This document shows, in pieces, positions 28,003 to 36,052 of a DNA stretch of 64,000 nucleotides. The translations under genes were made by a program, and so were the position numbers. Positions within the stretch are counted from its first letter, which is position 1. The number at the start of each line of letters is the position of its first letter. The notes below the pieces were generated by a model. It searched no databases. It was not told the origin of the DNA and was given only the letters and a program-made list of their open reading frames with translations. This DNA is from Thermus tengchongensis. Its GTDB lineage: Bacteria; Deinococcota; Deinococci; Deinococcales; Thermaceae. Location: positions 124,001-188,000 of the forward strand of contig NZ_JAKEDU010000002.1 of the NCBI RefSeq assembly GCF_021462405.1, written 5' to 3'.

Positions 28003-28701
28003 ATGCAGGTAACCCTGAAGATCCTCCGCTTTGACCCCGCCAAGGACCAGAAGCCCACCTGGCACACCTACCAGGTGGAGGCCGAACCTTGGGACCGGGT
28101 TTTGGACCTTCTCCACAAAGTGAAGTGGGACCAGGACGGCACCCTGGCCTTCCGCCGGAGCTGCGGCCACGGCATCTGCGGCTCCGATGCCATGCTCATC
28201 AACGGCAGAAACCGCCTGGCCTGCAAGACCCTGGTGAAGGACCTGGGGAACGTGATCACCGTGGAACCCATCCGGGGCCTGCCGGTGGAGAAGGACCTCA
28301 TCGTGGACATGGAGCCCTTCTTCGCCGCCTACCGGGCGGTGAAGCCCTACCTCATCAACGACGAGCCGCCCCCTGCGCGGGAGCGTTTGCAAAGCCCTGA
28401 GGAACGGGAGCGGTTCGACCACGGCACCAAGTGCATCCTCTGCGCCAGCTGCACCACCAGCTGCCCGGTCTTCTGGGTGAACGGCACCTACCTGGGCCCG
28501 GCGGCCATCGTCCAGGCCCACCGCTTCATCTTTGACTCCCGCGACCGGGGTAAGAGGGAGCGCTTCAAGGCCCTGGGCTCGGGGAGCGGGGTTTGGCGGT
28601 GCCGCACCGCTTACAACTGCACGGAGGCTTGCCCCCGGGAGATCCCCGTGACCCAGCTCATCGAGGAGGTCAAGCGGGCCATCCTCTTCGACCGGTTCTG
28701 A
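28003..28701 (+). CDS. sdhB: Succinate dehydrogenase iron-sulfur subunit
   Basis: Carries electrons from FAD to quinone. The 232 aa protein has a plant-type ferredoxin domain with the [2Fe-2S] ligands in RSCGHGICGSD and RLAC, then the C-terminal domain with CILCASCTTSCP for the [4Fe-4S] cluster and CRTAYNCTEACP for the [3Fe-4S] cluster. It starts 8 bases after sdhA behind AGGAGG. Its TGA stop coincides with the first triplet of a repeat-A-like hairpin. Confidence 0.96.
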   Translation: MQVTLKILRFDPAKDQKPTWHTYQVEAEPWDRVLDLLHKVKWDQDGTLAFRRSCGHGICGSDAMLINGRNRLACKTLVKDLGNVITVEPIRGLPVEKDLIVDMEPFFAAYRAVKPYLINDEPPPARERLQSPEERERFDHGTKCILCASCTTSCPVFWVNGTYLGPAAIVQAHRFIFDSRDRGKRERFKALGSGSGVWRCRTAYNCTEACPREIPVTQLIEEVKRAILFDRF

Positions 28702-28748
28702 ACACCCCATCGCGGCTTGTGCTGCGATGGGGACCCCAGGGGCGGGGC
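28699..28748. repeat. Repeat-A-like hairpin between sdhB and aspS2
   Basis: TGAACACCCCATCGCGGCTTG matches the repeat A left end, with TGA in place of TAA. The stem CCCCATCGCGG/CTGCGATGGGG has one mismatch pair and a short loop. It fills the gap between two convergent genes and probably acts as a two-way terminator. Confidence 0.6.
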
Positions 28749-30017
28749 CTAAGGCGTGAGCCGGTGGCGGTCCCGGGGGAAAGCCCGGGCGTAGCGTACG
28801 TTGGGCAGACCGAGAAGCTTTTGCGTGAGCCTTTCCGCTCCGATGGCGAAGCCCCCGTGGGGGGGCATGCCGTACTTGAAGACCTCCAGGTAGCCCTTAA
28901 AGCCCTCGAGGTCCATGCCCTTGGCCCTTAGGCTTTCCACCAGGTCCGGGTAGCGGTGGATGCGCTGGCCCCCCGAGGTGATCTCCAGGCCGCGGAAGAG
29001 GAGGTCAAAGCTCCGGGTGGTGCCGTCTGGCTCCGGATAGGTGTAGAAGGGCCGGAGGGCTTTGGGGTAGCGGGTGATGAAGAGCCAGTCCGAGCCCCAG
29101 CGCTCCTTTGCGTACTGGCCCAAAAGGCGCTCCGCCTCCTCGGAGAGGTCCTGCCCCACGGGGTAGCCGAGCTCCTCCTTGAGGAGGCGGCGGGCCTCGG
29201 CGTGGGTCAGGCGGGGGATGTCCTTAGGGAAGGAGGGCCATTCCGCCCCCAGAAGCCGGATCTCGCTTGCGGCGCTCGTTAGGGCTTCCTCCAGCATCTC
29301 TTGGAGAAGGCCTTCCTCCAGCCGCATGAGGTCCTCCTCGTCCTGGATGAAGCCCATTTCCACGTCCAGGGAGAGGTACTCGTTCAGGTGGCGGCTGGTG
29401 TTGTGCTCCTCCATGCGCCACACCGGGGCCACCTCGTAGACGCGCTCGAAGACCCCCACCATGATCTGCTTGTAGAGCTGGGGGGACTGGGCCAGGTAGG
29501 CCCGGTACTCAAAGTAGTCCACCCCGAAAAGCCCTGAACCCCCTTCGGCTCCCGCCCGCACCACCTTGGGGGTGAAGATTTCGGTGAAGTCTTGGCGGTC
29601 CAAATACCGGCGAAAGCCCCGTACCAAGGCGGCCTGCACCTTAAGGGGGGCGCGGGCCTTCTCCCCCCTTAGGGTGACGTAGCGGTATTCCAGAAGGGTG
29701 TCGGGGCTTGCCCGCCACTCCTCCTTGGGGATCTCCACCGGGGTGGGCTCCAGGGCGGGGGAGAGGACCTCTATGGCCTTGGCCTGGACCTCGAGGCCCC
29801 CGGGGGCCTTGGCGTTGGCCACCACCACTCCCCGCACCCGGAGGCTGGACTCGGGGAGGGGGAGCTTCTGCCCCCCAGTGACCACCTGCACGATGCCGCT
29901 TCGGTCCCGTAGCAATACGAACTGCACCTTGCCCAAATCCCGCCGCCAGTGGAGAAAGCCCAGTAGCTCCACCTCTTCGCCCACATGCTGCTTCAAGTCC
30001 CGTACCAGAACCCGCAT
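28749..30017 (-). CDS. aspS2: Aspartyl-tRNA synthetase, archaeal-type (AspRS-2, non-discriminating)
   Basis: Charges tRNA-Asp and, in organisms using the indirect route, tRNA-Asn with aspartate. At 422 aa it lacks the bacterial GAD insertion and matches Thermus AspRS-2 in length. An N-terminal OB domain (VELLGFLHWRRDLGKVQFVLLRD) is followed by class II motif 2 (VWRMEEHNTSRHLNEYLSLD) and motif 3 (GGFAIGAERLTQKLLGL). Asn-tRNA formation would then need GatCAB, which is not in this window. The ATG at 30017 follows AGAGGAGGGAGC. Upstream is a G/C-rich leader with competing hairpins. Confidence 0.92.
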   Translation of the reverse strand: MRVLVRDLKQHVGEEVELLGFLHWRRDLGKVQFVLLRDRSGIVQVVTGGQKLPLPESSLRVRGVVVANAKAPGGLEVQAKAIEVLSPALEPTPVEIPKEEWRASPDTLLEYRYVTLRGEKARAPLKVQAALVRGFRRYLDRQDFTEIFTPKVVRAGAEGGSGLFGVDYFEYRAYLAQSPQLYKQIMVGVFERVYEVAPVWRMEEHNTSRHLNEYLSLDVEMGFIQDEEDLMRLEEGLLQEMLEEALTSAASEIRLLGAEWPSFPKDIPRLTHAEARRLLKEELGYPVGQDLSEEAERLLGQYAKERWGSDWLFITRYPKALRPFYTYPEPDGTTRSFDLLFRGLEITSGGQRIHRYPDLVESLRAKGMDLEGFKGYLEVFKYGMPPHGGFAIGAERLTQKLLGLPNVRYARAFPRDRHRLTP

Positions 30018-30039
30018 GCTCCCTCCTCTTAAGGTTTGA

Positions 30040-30086
30040 CCCCCCCGGCCATGGGGGACCGGGGGGGCCGGATGGCCTTGCCCCCC
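30040..30086 (-). promoter_or_regulatory. Leader with alternative hairpins upstream of aspS2
   Basis: On the minus strand a C7 run (30067-30061) can pair with a downstream G7 run (30046-30040), giving the 9-bp stem CCCCCCCGG/CCGGGGGGG. It can instead pair with an upstream G6 run (30086-30081). GGCCAT (30078-30073) can also pair with ATGGCC (30052-30047). These folds exclude one another, as in an attenuator. No T run follows. Function is inferred only. Confidence 0.4.
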
Positions 30087-30131
30087 GTCTAGGCGTCATT
30101 ACCCTGCGGCAGACGCATATTGCCCTTGAGT

Positions 30132-30431
30132 TTAGGGGGTTTCTTCCCCTTGGTCAAGGCGTTCAAAGGCGAGGACCAGGCTGGGGAGGTCCTGAGGGTC
30201 CGCCACAGCGAAGAAGTTCTCCTCCGCCTGGTACCGGGCTGCCCACTCCCCTGCCACCCCGGCCAGGTTTAAGGGCTTTGCCTCCTCCCTTAGGAAGCGG
30301 AGACGTCTTAGGCGCACATTCCCCTCTTCGGAGTAGAAGACCTGGTAGACCACACCCCCTTGGCGTTTTTCCCCGTAGAAGCCTCCTTCGATGGGGCTTA
30401 TCTCGTGGCCCAAGGCTTTAAGGGCTTCCAT
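30132..30431 (-). CDS. Conserved-looking hypothetical protein, 99 aa
   Basis: I do not recognise this gene. The product is small, soluble and alpha/beta in character: KALGHEISPIEGGFYGEKR, VVYQVFYSEEGNVRLRRLRFL, then a helical acidic tail. Codon choice matches the neighbours. Its ATG at 30431 overlaps the end of the broken PLD-family gene by 14 bases, so it was probably in the same transcript. It could be a domain of unknown type or an accessory to the lost nuclease. Confidence 0.6.
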   Translation of the reverse strand: MEALKALGHEISPIEGGFYGEKRQGGVVYQVFYSEEGNVRLRRLRFLREEAKPLNLAGVAGEWAARYQAEENFFAVADPQDLPSLVLAFERLDQGEETP

Positions 30432-30906
30432 CCAGCACCTCGAGGGCCGAGGGGTAGTCCAGCACGATCTCGTAGTACCCGGCGTAGAGGACGATGCGGC
30501 CCGTGGCCCGCACCCGCTTGCCCAGGTAGCTTTGCGGGAAGGGTTGCTGGAAGAGGCCGTAGCTTCTCGGGAAGACCACCAGCCTGAGGTCGCTTTCCCC
30601 GGGGCCGAACTTCAAAAAGGCCACCGTGCCGCGGTCCTCCACCGCCTGGATGACCCCCTCCACCTTGGCCACGCGGCCGAAGTAGCGGGGGGCTTCCTGC
30701 CAGGGCACCGCCCCCTCCACCGTGGGCAGGGCAAAGGGGGTTTTCAAGGAAGCCTGCCTGGAAATCCTTTTCCATCACGGAAAGAAGCCGGGCGAAAGCC
30801 TCGGGGGCTTCCTTCTTCCGCAGGAGCACGGAAAGCTCCCGGTTGGCGTTCAAGGAGTTGGCGCTGAGGTCAAGGCTGCCCAGGAGGACAAGAAGCCGCT
30901 TCATCT
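30418..30906 (-). pseudogene. Phospholipase-D-family nuclease remnant, truncated and frameshifted
   Basis: On the minus strand from about 30906 the frame reads MKRLLVLLGSLDLSANSLNANREL, the end of a PLD active-site motif (GS-LS--SL-ANRE), but the catalytic His-x-Lys and everything before it are missing. After KDFQAGFLEN the frame changes: the continuation LKTPFALPTVEGAVPWQEAP lies in the +1 frame from 30747, so one extra base (CC for C near 30748) breaks the gene. The second part (to 30418) is an OB-like domain (VAKVEGVIQAVEDRGTVAF, GKRVRATGRIVLYAGYYEIVL). I read it as a former PLD-OB fusion protein, lost by 5' deletion plus frameshift. Confidence 0.7.
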
Positions 30907-30946
30907 CACCCCCCATTCTGACCCATGGGGCTTGGGGCCAGCACCC

Positions 30947-31702
30947 CTAGGCCCAGCGGAAGAGGGTGGCTGCGTTCCGGTCGGTGAGGGCCTCCGCTTC
31001 CTCCCAGGCCAGCCCCCGCACCTCGGCCAGTTTGGCCAAAGTGTGGCGCACGTAGTGGGGGAGGTTGCGCTTTCCCCGGTGGGGCTCGGGGGGTAGGAAG
31101 GGGGCGTCGGTTTCCACCAGGAGCCGATCTGCGGGGAGCCTCCCGGCCGCTTCCCGCAGGGCCTGGTTCTTCTTGTAGGTAAGGGGGCCGGCGAAGCTGA
31201 AGTAGGCCCCCACCTCGAGGCCTGCCCGCTCCAAGGCCGGGTGCCCGCCAAAGGCATGGAGGACCACCCTTTTGGGTCGGTGGGCAAGAAGCCAGGCGGA
31301 CAGGTCTTCCTCCGCTTGCCCGTCCTTGCTCCGCACGTGGAGCACCAAGGGTAGTCCGAGTTCCTCGGCCAGGGTTGCCTGGAACTCCAGGGCCTTGAGC
31401 TGGGCGGGCTTGGTTTCGGGGGTCCAGTAATAGTCCAAGCCGCTTTCCCCAATGGCCCGCACCCGGGGGTGACGGGCGTAATACCTTAAAGCCTCTTCCA
31501 CCTCGGGGGAGAGGAGGTGGGCCGAGGTGGGGTGGAGGCCCACGGCGGCGTAGACGTTTCCTTGGGCCAGGCTCAGGGTCCTTTCCCAACGGCCGGGGTC
31601 CACCCCCAGGGTGAGGACGGCCTTGAGCTCGGGAAGGTGGGCCCTGGCCTCGGCCAGCTCGCTTTCTTCCAGGAAGTCCAGGTGGGCGTGGGTGTCGGTC
31701 AT
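30947..31702 (-). CDS. tatD: TatD-family metal-dependent DNase
   Basis: A TIM-barrel metallohydrolase of the TatD group, acting as 3'-5' exonuclease in characterised members. The 251 aa protein has metal ligands in TDTHAHLDFL, Glu in AIGESGLDYYW, His in LVLHVRSKD and VLHAFGG, and the Asp in LLVETDAPFLPPEPHRGKRN. The ATG at 31702 follows GGAGG, with TAAACT upstream. The PLD remnant lies 41 bases downstream. Confidence 0.93.
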   Translation of the reverse strand: MTDTHAHLDFLEESELAEARAHLPELKAVLTLGVDPGRWERTLSLAQGNVYAAVGLHPTSAHLLSPEVEEALRYYARHPRVRAIGESGLDYYWTPETKPAQLKALEFQATLAEELGLPLVLHVRSKDGQAEEDLSAWLLAHRPKRVVLHAFGGHPALERAGLEVGAYFSFAGPLTYKKNQALREAAGRLPADRLLVETDAPFLPPEPHRGKRNLPHYVRHTLAKLAEVRGLAWEEAEALTDRNAATLFRWA

Positions 31703-31765
31703 GCCTCCGTCCAGTTTATGGCCAAGACAACAGGAGCCCGAGGGTTGGGTGAATAAAGTGAGGGT

Positions 31766-32752
31766 ATGCGGCGCCTTTTCCTTCTTCCCCTGCTCCTAGG
31801 GGCTTGCGCCCCGGCCCTTTTGGGGGTGGACCCCCAAAGGCTTCCCGACCCCAAGGACTGGGACCCCAAGCCCGCTCCCTTGGAGTGGTGGTACGCCTCG
31901 GGCTGGGCCGAGCCCTACGCCTTCCACTTCGCCTTCTTCAAGGCCTACGCGCCCCCCTCCTTCCGCATCCTGGGCCTTCCCGGAAGCCTCTTCGGGGCCT
32001 TCCACGCCGCCCACCTGGCCCTCACCGACCTGCGCACGGGGGAGAGGGTCTTTCTGGAAGCTTCTGACCAAGACCTCTGGGCCCCCCGGGGCCGGGCGGA
32101 GGTGGGCCCCTACCTGGAGGTCTTTGGCTGGCGCTTCTGGCGGGAAGGCGAGGGCTTCCGCCTCCTGGCTGGTCCCGTGGACCTCGCCTTCCTTCCCCTG
32201 AAGCCCCCCGTGGTCCATCCCCCCGGCTACTCGGGCACCGAGGCCACGGGGCGCCTCTACTACCAGTCCTATACCCGGGTGGGAGCCGCTGGCCGCATCC
32301 AGGGGGAGGAGGCCCGGGGGGAGGCCTGGCTGGACCACCAGTGGGGGGAGCAGCTTTCCGGGCTTTCCGCCACCTGGGACTGGTTCGGCCTGCACCTTTC
32401 CGACGGCTCCGAGCTCATGGCCTACCAGGTGAAGGACCGGGAGGGCCGGGTGGTCCAGGTGCTGGGGAGCCGGGTGGACCCCTTAGGGCGGTCGGAGGCC
32501 CTGGAGCTGGCCTTCGTGCCCCTCGAGGCCTGGACGAGCCCCTCGGGCCGGACCTACACCCTCGCCTGGCGCCTCCTGGGGCCGGAGCTGGACCTTACCC
32601 TCCGTCCCCTCTTCCTTGAAGGGGAGATCCTCTCCCGCACCACCCGGATGGCCTACTGGGAGGGCCCCGTGACAGGGGAGGGAACCTTTAGGGGGTACGC
32701 GGTGCGGGCCCGGGGCATGGGGGAGTTCGTGGCCGGGCCTTGGCGGCCCTAG
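31766..32752 (+). CDS. CrtC/AttH-like lipoprotein (lipocalin-like hydrolase fold)
   Basis: A 328 aa exported lipoprotein: MRRLFLLPLLLGAC is a short lipobox signal. The body matches the CrtC/AttH family (carotenoid 1,2-hydratase and relatives): EWWYASGW near residue 39, GRLYYQSYTRVGAAGRI, and the hallmark GEAWLDHQWG followed by WDWFGLHLSDGSELMAYQV. Carotenoid hydration or a lipid-linked reaction is possible but not shown; no carotenoid genes are nearby. The ATG at 31766 lies 6 bases after TAAAGT (31754-31759). Confidence 0.8.
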   Translation: MRRLFLLPLLLGACAPALLGVDPQRLPDPKDWDPKPAPLEWWYASGWAEPYAFHFAFFKAYAPPSFRILGLPGSLFGAFHAAHLALTDLRTGERVFLEASDQDLWAPRGRAEVGPYLEVFGWRFWREGEGFRLLAGPVDLAFLPLKPPVVHPPGYSGTEATGRLYYQSYTRVGAAGRIQGEEARGEAWLDHQWGEQLSGLSATWDWFGLHLSDGSELMAYQVKDREGRVVQVLGSRVDPLGRSEALELAFVPLEAWTSPSGRTYTLAWRLLGPELDLTLRPLFLEGEILSRTTRMAYWEGPVTGEGTFRGYAVRARGMGEFVAGPWRP

Positions 32753-32789
32753 GATGCGCCTGCTATGCTAAAGGAGGTTTAGTGCGTGG

Positions 32790-33452
32790 GTGATATTTAT
32801 GGGCTTACGCGTGCTCGGCGTCAACGCATCGGCACGGACGGATGGGTTTACGGCGGAGTTGCTGGACGAGGTTCTGGAAGCGGCTAGGCGCAAGGGGGCT
32901 AGCACGGAGCGCCTGGACCTGGTGAAGCATCCCTTTCCCTTTTGCGCCGGGAACTACTCCGTGGACCCCTTGGCTTGCGGCCCCGATACCTGCGTGCAGG
33001 GGCCTTGGGACGGCTTCGGCAAGGTGGCGGAGAAGATCCTGAACGCCGATGCCGTGGTCTTCGCCACCCCGGTTTACTGGTTTAGCGCCTCCGCCCGCAT
33101 GAAGGCCCTCCTGGAGCGCATGACCTCCATGGAGAACCAGGGCCTCCTGAACCTGGGCAAGCCCATGGCCCTTTTGGCGGTGGCGGAGGAGGAGGGGGCC
33201 AGCCAAGCCCTTTCCCAGATGCTCCTGCCCCTCAGCTACATGGGGTTTGTCCTGGCTCCGTTGGGTCTGGTCTACGCTCACCGCCGGGGGAACGGGCGCC
33301 TGGCGGAGAACGCGGAGCTCCTGGAAGACGCCCGCATCGCTGGGGAAAACCTGGTCCTGATGGCCGAGAGGTTGCAGGGTGCCTCTTTCCGGGAACCCCT
33401 TCCCAGCTACCAGTACCGCCTTCCCCACCTCCCTGGGGCGGCTGCCGATTGA
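32790..33452 (+). CDS. NAD(P)H-dependent flavin oxidoreductase (flavodoxin fold)
   Basis: A 220 aa flavodoxin-like reductase. VLGVNASARTDGFTAELLDEVL is the phosphate-binding loop of the NADPH-dependent FMN reductase family, and ADAVVFATPVYWFSASARMKALLERM the second flavin contact. Several Cys lie in FCAGNYSVDPLACGPDTC, as in iron-sulfur flavoprotein-like members. AAGGAGG lies 12 bases before the GTG at 32790; ATG 32799 is the alternative. It converges on tsaB with 4 bases between. Confidence 0.8.
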   Translation: MIFMGLRVLGVNASARTDGFTAELLDEVLEAARRKGASTERLDLVKHPFPFCAGNYSVDPLACGPDTCVQGPWDGFGKVAEKILNADAVVFATPVYWFSASARMKALLERMTSMENQGLLNLGKPMALLAVAEEEGASQALSQMLLPLSYMGFVLAPLGLVYAHRRGNGRLAENAELLEDARIAGENLVLMAERLQGASFREPLPSYQYRLPHLPGAAAD

Positions 33453-33456
33453 AGGG

Positions 33457-34005
33457 TCAGAGGTAGAGGGGCGCCACCCCCTCGCGGGCGAAGGGGAGGA
33501 GGTCGTAAAGGGCCCGGGGGTCCGGAGGGGGGTCCAGGAGGAGGCCCGTGGGGGGAAGCTCCTCCGCCCGAAGCTTGCGGGGAGGGAGAACCTCTATGGG
33601 CCTTCCCTCCCGCCTGGCGTAGGTGGCCCCGTAGTAAAGGCGGTTTCTGGCGGTAAAAAGGGGGGTAAGGGGAGGGCCACCCTCCTGCAGGAAGGGCCAG
33701 CAGGCGGCAAGAAGGGAACTCACGGCTAAGACCCTGGCCCCCTGGGCCAAGGCGATGCCTAAGCCCGCCGCCAGGGCGATGCGGAGGCCGGTGTAGGAGC
33801 CCGGGCCTTCCCCCAGGACGAGGGCGCCGATCTCCTCCTTCCGCGCCCCCACCTTGGCAAGGAGTTCGTCCAAAAGGGGGAAAAGGCTTTCCTCGTGCCG
33901 CCTTTCCACGCGTACCACCCTTCCCACCCCCTCCTCTCCCTGGAACAGCCCTAGGGCAAGGTAGGGGGTAGCTGTGTCCAGGGTTAGGGTCCACACGGAG
34001 GGCAT
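33457..34005 (-). CDS. tsaB: tRNA threonylcarbamoyladenosine biosynthesis protein TsaB
   Basis: Scaffold partner of TsaD and TsaE in making t6A37 on ANN-decoding tRNAs. The 182 aa ASKHA-fold protein begins LTLDTATPYLALGLF and has RRHEESLFPLLDELLA and the family signature GEGPGSYTGLRIALAAGLGIA. It is somewhat shorter than the E. coli form, as usual outside enterobacteria. It is divergent from the aldehyde oxidoreductase gene with only 26 bases between starts. Confidence 0.92.
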   Translation of the reverse strand: MPSVWTLTLDTATPYLALGLFQGEEGVGRVVRVERRHEESLFPLLDELLAKVGARKEEIGALVLGEGPGSYTGLRIALAAGLGIALAQGARVLAVSSLLAACWPFLQEGGPPLTPLFTARNRLYYGATYARREGRPIEVLPPRKLRAEELPPTGLLLDPPPDPRALYDLLPFAREGVAPLYL

Positions 34006-34031
34006 CTTACCGGATGGGGTAGCATGGGGCC

Positions 34032-35882
34032 ATGCCCAAGGGTTACCACGACCGCGTGGCCTTTGTGGACCTCTCCACGGGGCGCATCTGGTACGAGAGC
34101 TACGGCGAGGCCTTCTGGCGGAAGTTCCTTGGGGGGCGGGCCTTGGCCGCCTACCTCCTCCTGAAACACGTGCCTTCGGGGGCCGACCCCCTGGGGCCGG
34201 AGAACGCCTTGGTCTTCGCCCCCGGGGTCCTCACCGGCACCCCTATCTCCGGCTCGGGGCGGAACACCGTGGCCGCCAAGAGCCCCCTCACCGGGGGGTA
34301 CGGGGACGCCGAGGGCGGGGGGTTCTTCGGGGCCGAGCTGAAGAACGCCGGCTTGGACGCCTTGGTGGTCTTAGGGCGGGCGGCGGAGCCCGTCTACCTG
34401 CACGTGGAAGGGGGGGAGGTGTCCCTCCACCCTGCGTTTCACCTTTGGGGCAAGGACCCCCTCGAGGTGGAAGCCCTCCTCAAGGAGGCCCACGGGGGCC
34501 AGACCCGCATCGCTCAGATCGGGATCGCTGGGGAAAACCAGGTCCTTACCGCCAACGTGATCCAGGACCTGGCCCACTTCGCCGGGCGGGGGGGCCTGGG
34601 AGCGGTGATGGGGTCCAAGCGCCTCAAGGCGGTTTCCGCCCGGGCCAGGAAGGAAACCTTGCCCGCCTACCACGACCCGGCCCTTCTTAAGGAGCTGGCC
34701 CGCCGCATGGCCAAGGAGCGCATGGACCGGGCGGCGGGCCTGGTCACCATGGGCACCGTGGGCACGGTGCGGCCCTTCAACCTGCGGGGGGTGCTCCCTA
34801 GCCACAACTTCCTGGACGGCTACCTGGAGGGGGCCGAGGCTCTGGACGGCACCAGCTTAGACGCCTTGGGCATCCGCATCGGCCGGGACACCTGCTACGC
34901 CTGCGCCATCCGCTGCAAGCAGGTGGTGAAGATCGAGGGCACGGGCAAGTACGACGTGCGCCCGGAGTACGGGGGGCCCGAGTACGAGGGGCTTGGGGCT
35001 TTGGGCTCCACCTGCGGGGTCACCGACCCCTACGCCGTCACCAAGGCCAACACCCTCTGCAACCAGTACGGCTTGGACGTGATCGGGGTGGGGGTGACCG
35101 TGGCCTGCGCCATGGAGGCGGTGGAGCGGGGCTACCTGGACGACGAGGGGCTGGGGCTCCGCTTTGGCAACGGGGATGCCCTCATCGCCGCCATCGAGCG
35201 GCTGGCCCGCAAGGAGGGGCGGCTGGGGGAGCTTCTGGCCTTGGGATCTAAGCGGCTAGCCGAGGCCCTAGGCCACCCGGAGCTGGCCATGCAGGTGAAG
35301 GGCCAGGAGGTGCCCATGCACGACCCCCGGTTCAAGCGGGCCCTGGGGGTGGGCTACGCGGTGAGCCCCACGGGGGCGGACCACAACCACAACCTGCACG
35401 ACACCGCCTTCGCTAAGGAGGGGAGGGCCTTAAAGGAGCTCCGTTTCTACGGGGAAGACTTCCAGCCCCTGCCCATAGAGGACCTTTCCGAGGCCAAGGT
35501 GCGCATGCTCTGGACCAAGACCCGGGAGCGGGGCTTTGTGAACAGCCTGGTGATGTGCGACTTCGTGCCCTGGACCCCGGAGGAGTGGCAGGAGGCCCTT
35601 TACGCCGCCACGGGCTGGCGGCTTTCCCCTAAGGAAATGCTGGAGGTGGGGGAGAGGGCTTTGCAGCTCACCCGGCTTTTCAACCTGCGGGAGGGGATTG
35701 GCCCAGAGGAGGACCGTCTTCCCGAGCGCTTTTTCCAGCCCTTCCGCCAGGGGAACCCCGAGGCCCATCTGGACCCCGGGGCCTTCCAGGAGGGGGTGCG
35801 CACTTACTGGCGGCTAGCGGGCTGGGAGGGCGGGGTGGACCCGGCCCGCCTGCAGGCCCTAGGCCTAGGGGAGTTCGCCTGA
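34032..35882 (+). CDS. Tungsten-dependent aldehyde ferredoxin oxidoreductase
   Basis: Oxidises aldehydes to acids, reducing ferredoxin, with a tungsten or molybdenum bis-pterin centre and one [4Fe-4S] cluster. The 616 aa protein has FLGGRALAAYLL, PGVLTGTPISGSGRNTVAAKSP and the cluster ligands Cys288, Cys291 and Cys295 (CYACAIRC) with Cys509 in VMCDF. Cofactor contacts appear as GLGALGS and GLDVIGVGV. The spacing of the first three Cys equals that of the Pyrococcus enzyme. The ATG at 34032 follows TAGCAT by 6 bases. No ferredoxin or molybdopterin genes are adjacent. Confidence 0.92.
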   Translation: MPKGYHDRVAFVDLSTGRIWYESYGEAFWRKFLGGRALAAYLLLKHVPSGADPLGPENALVFAPGVLTGTPISGSGRNTVAAKSPLTGGYGDAEGGGFFGAELKNAGLDALVVLGRAAEPVYLHVEGGEVSLHPAFHLWGKDPLEVEALLKEAHGGQTRIAQIGIAGENQVLTANVIQDLAHFAGRGGLGAVMGSKRLKAVSARARKETLPAYHDPALLKELARRMAKERMDRAAGLVTMGTVGTVRPFNLRGVLPSHNFLDGYLEGAEALDGTSLDALGIRIGRDTCYACAIRCKQVVKIEGTGKYDVRPEYGGPEYEGLGALGSTCGVTDPYAVTKANTLCNQYGLDVIGVGVTVACAMEAVERGYLDDEGLGLRFGNGDALIAAIERLARKEGRLGELLALGSKRLAEALGHPELAMQVKGQEVPMHDPRFKRALGVGYAVSPTGADHNHNLHDTAFAKEGRALKELRFYGEDFQPLPIEDLSEAKVRMLWTKTRERGFVNSLVMCDFVPWTPEEWQEALYAATGWRLSPKEMLEVGERALQLTRLFNLREGIGPEEDRLPERFFQPFRQGNPEAHLDPGAFQEGVRTYWRLAGWEGGVDPARLQALGLGEFA

Positions 35883-35900
35883 GTCCCCCAGGGTGGCCCA

Positions 35901-35919
35901 GGCCACGACGGGGTGCTTA
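35901..35919 (-). repeat. Partial copy of repeat A (one terminus)
   Basis: On the minus strand TAAGCACCCCGTCGTGGCC matches one element end. It lies 18 bases after the aldehyde oxidoreductase stop and runs straight into repeat B. Confidence 0.65.
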
Positions 35920-36050
35920 TGCCCTTTGCTCCTGAGCCCTTCCCCTGGCGGAGGCCCTGGGTACCCTTTCACCGGGGCCCCCACGGGGACGAAGTCCCCG
36001 TGGGGTGGTATCACCGGGGCCCCCACGCGGACAGAGTCCGCGTGGGGTGG
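35918..36050 (+). repeat. Repeat B, copy 2 with two tandem hairpins
   Basis: After a lead shared with 6411-6454, the sequence has TACCCTTTCACCGGGG and then two perfect 12-bp hairpins: CCCCACGGGGAC-GAA-GTCCCCGTGGGG (35979-36005) and CCCCACGCGGAC-AGA-GTCCGCGTGGGG (36021-36047), joined by TGGTATCACCGGGGC. The second stem differs from the first by a G-to-C change matched by C-to-G on the other arm. It ends at the DUF58 stop codon. Confidence 0.8.
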
Positions 36051-36052
36051 TG

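Noticed and set aside
35979-36047. Possible CRISPR repeats
   Set aside because: Only two hairpin units with a short, shared joining sequence; there are no unique spacers and no cas genes.
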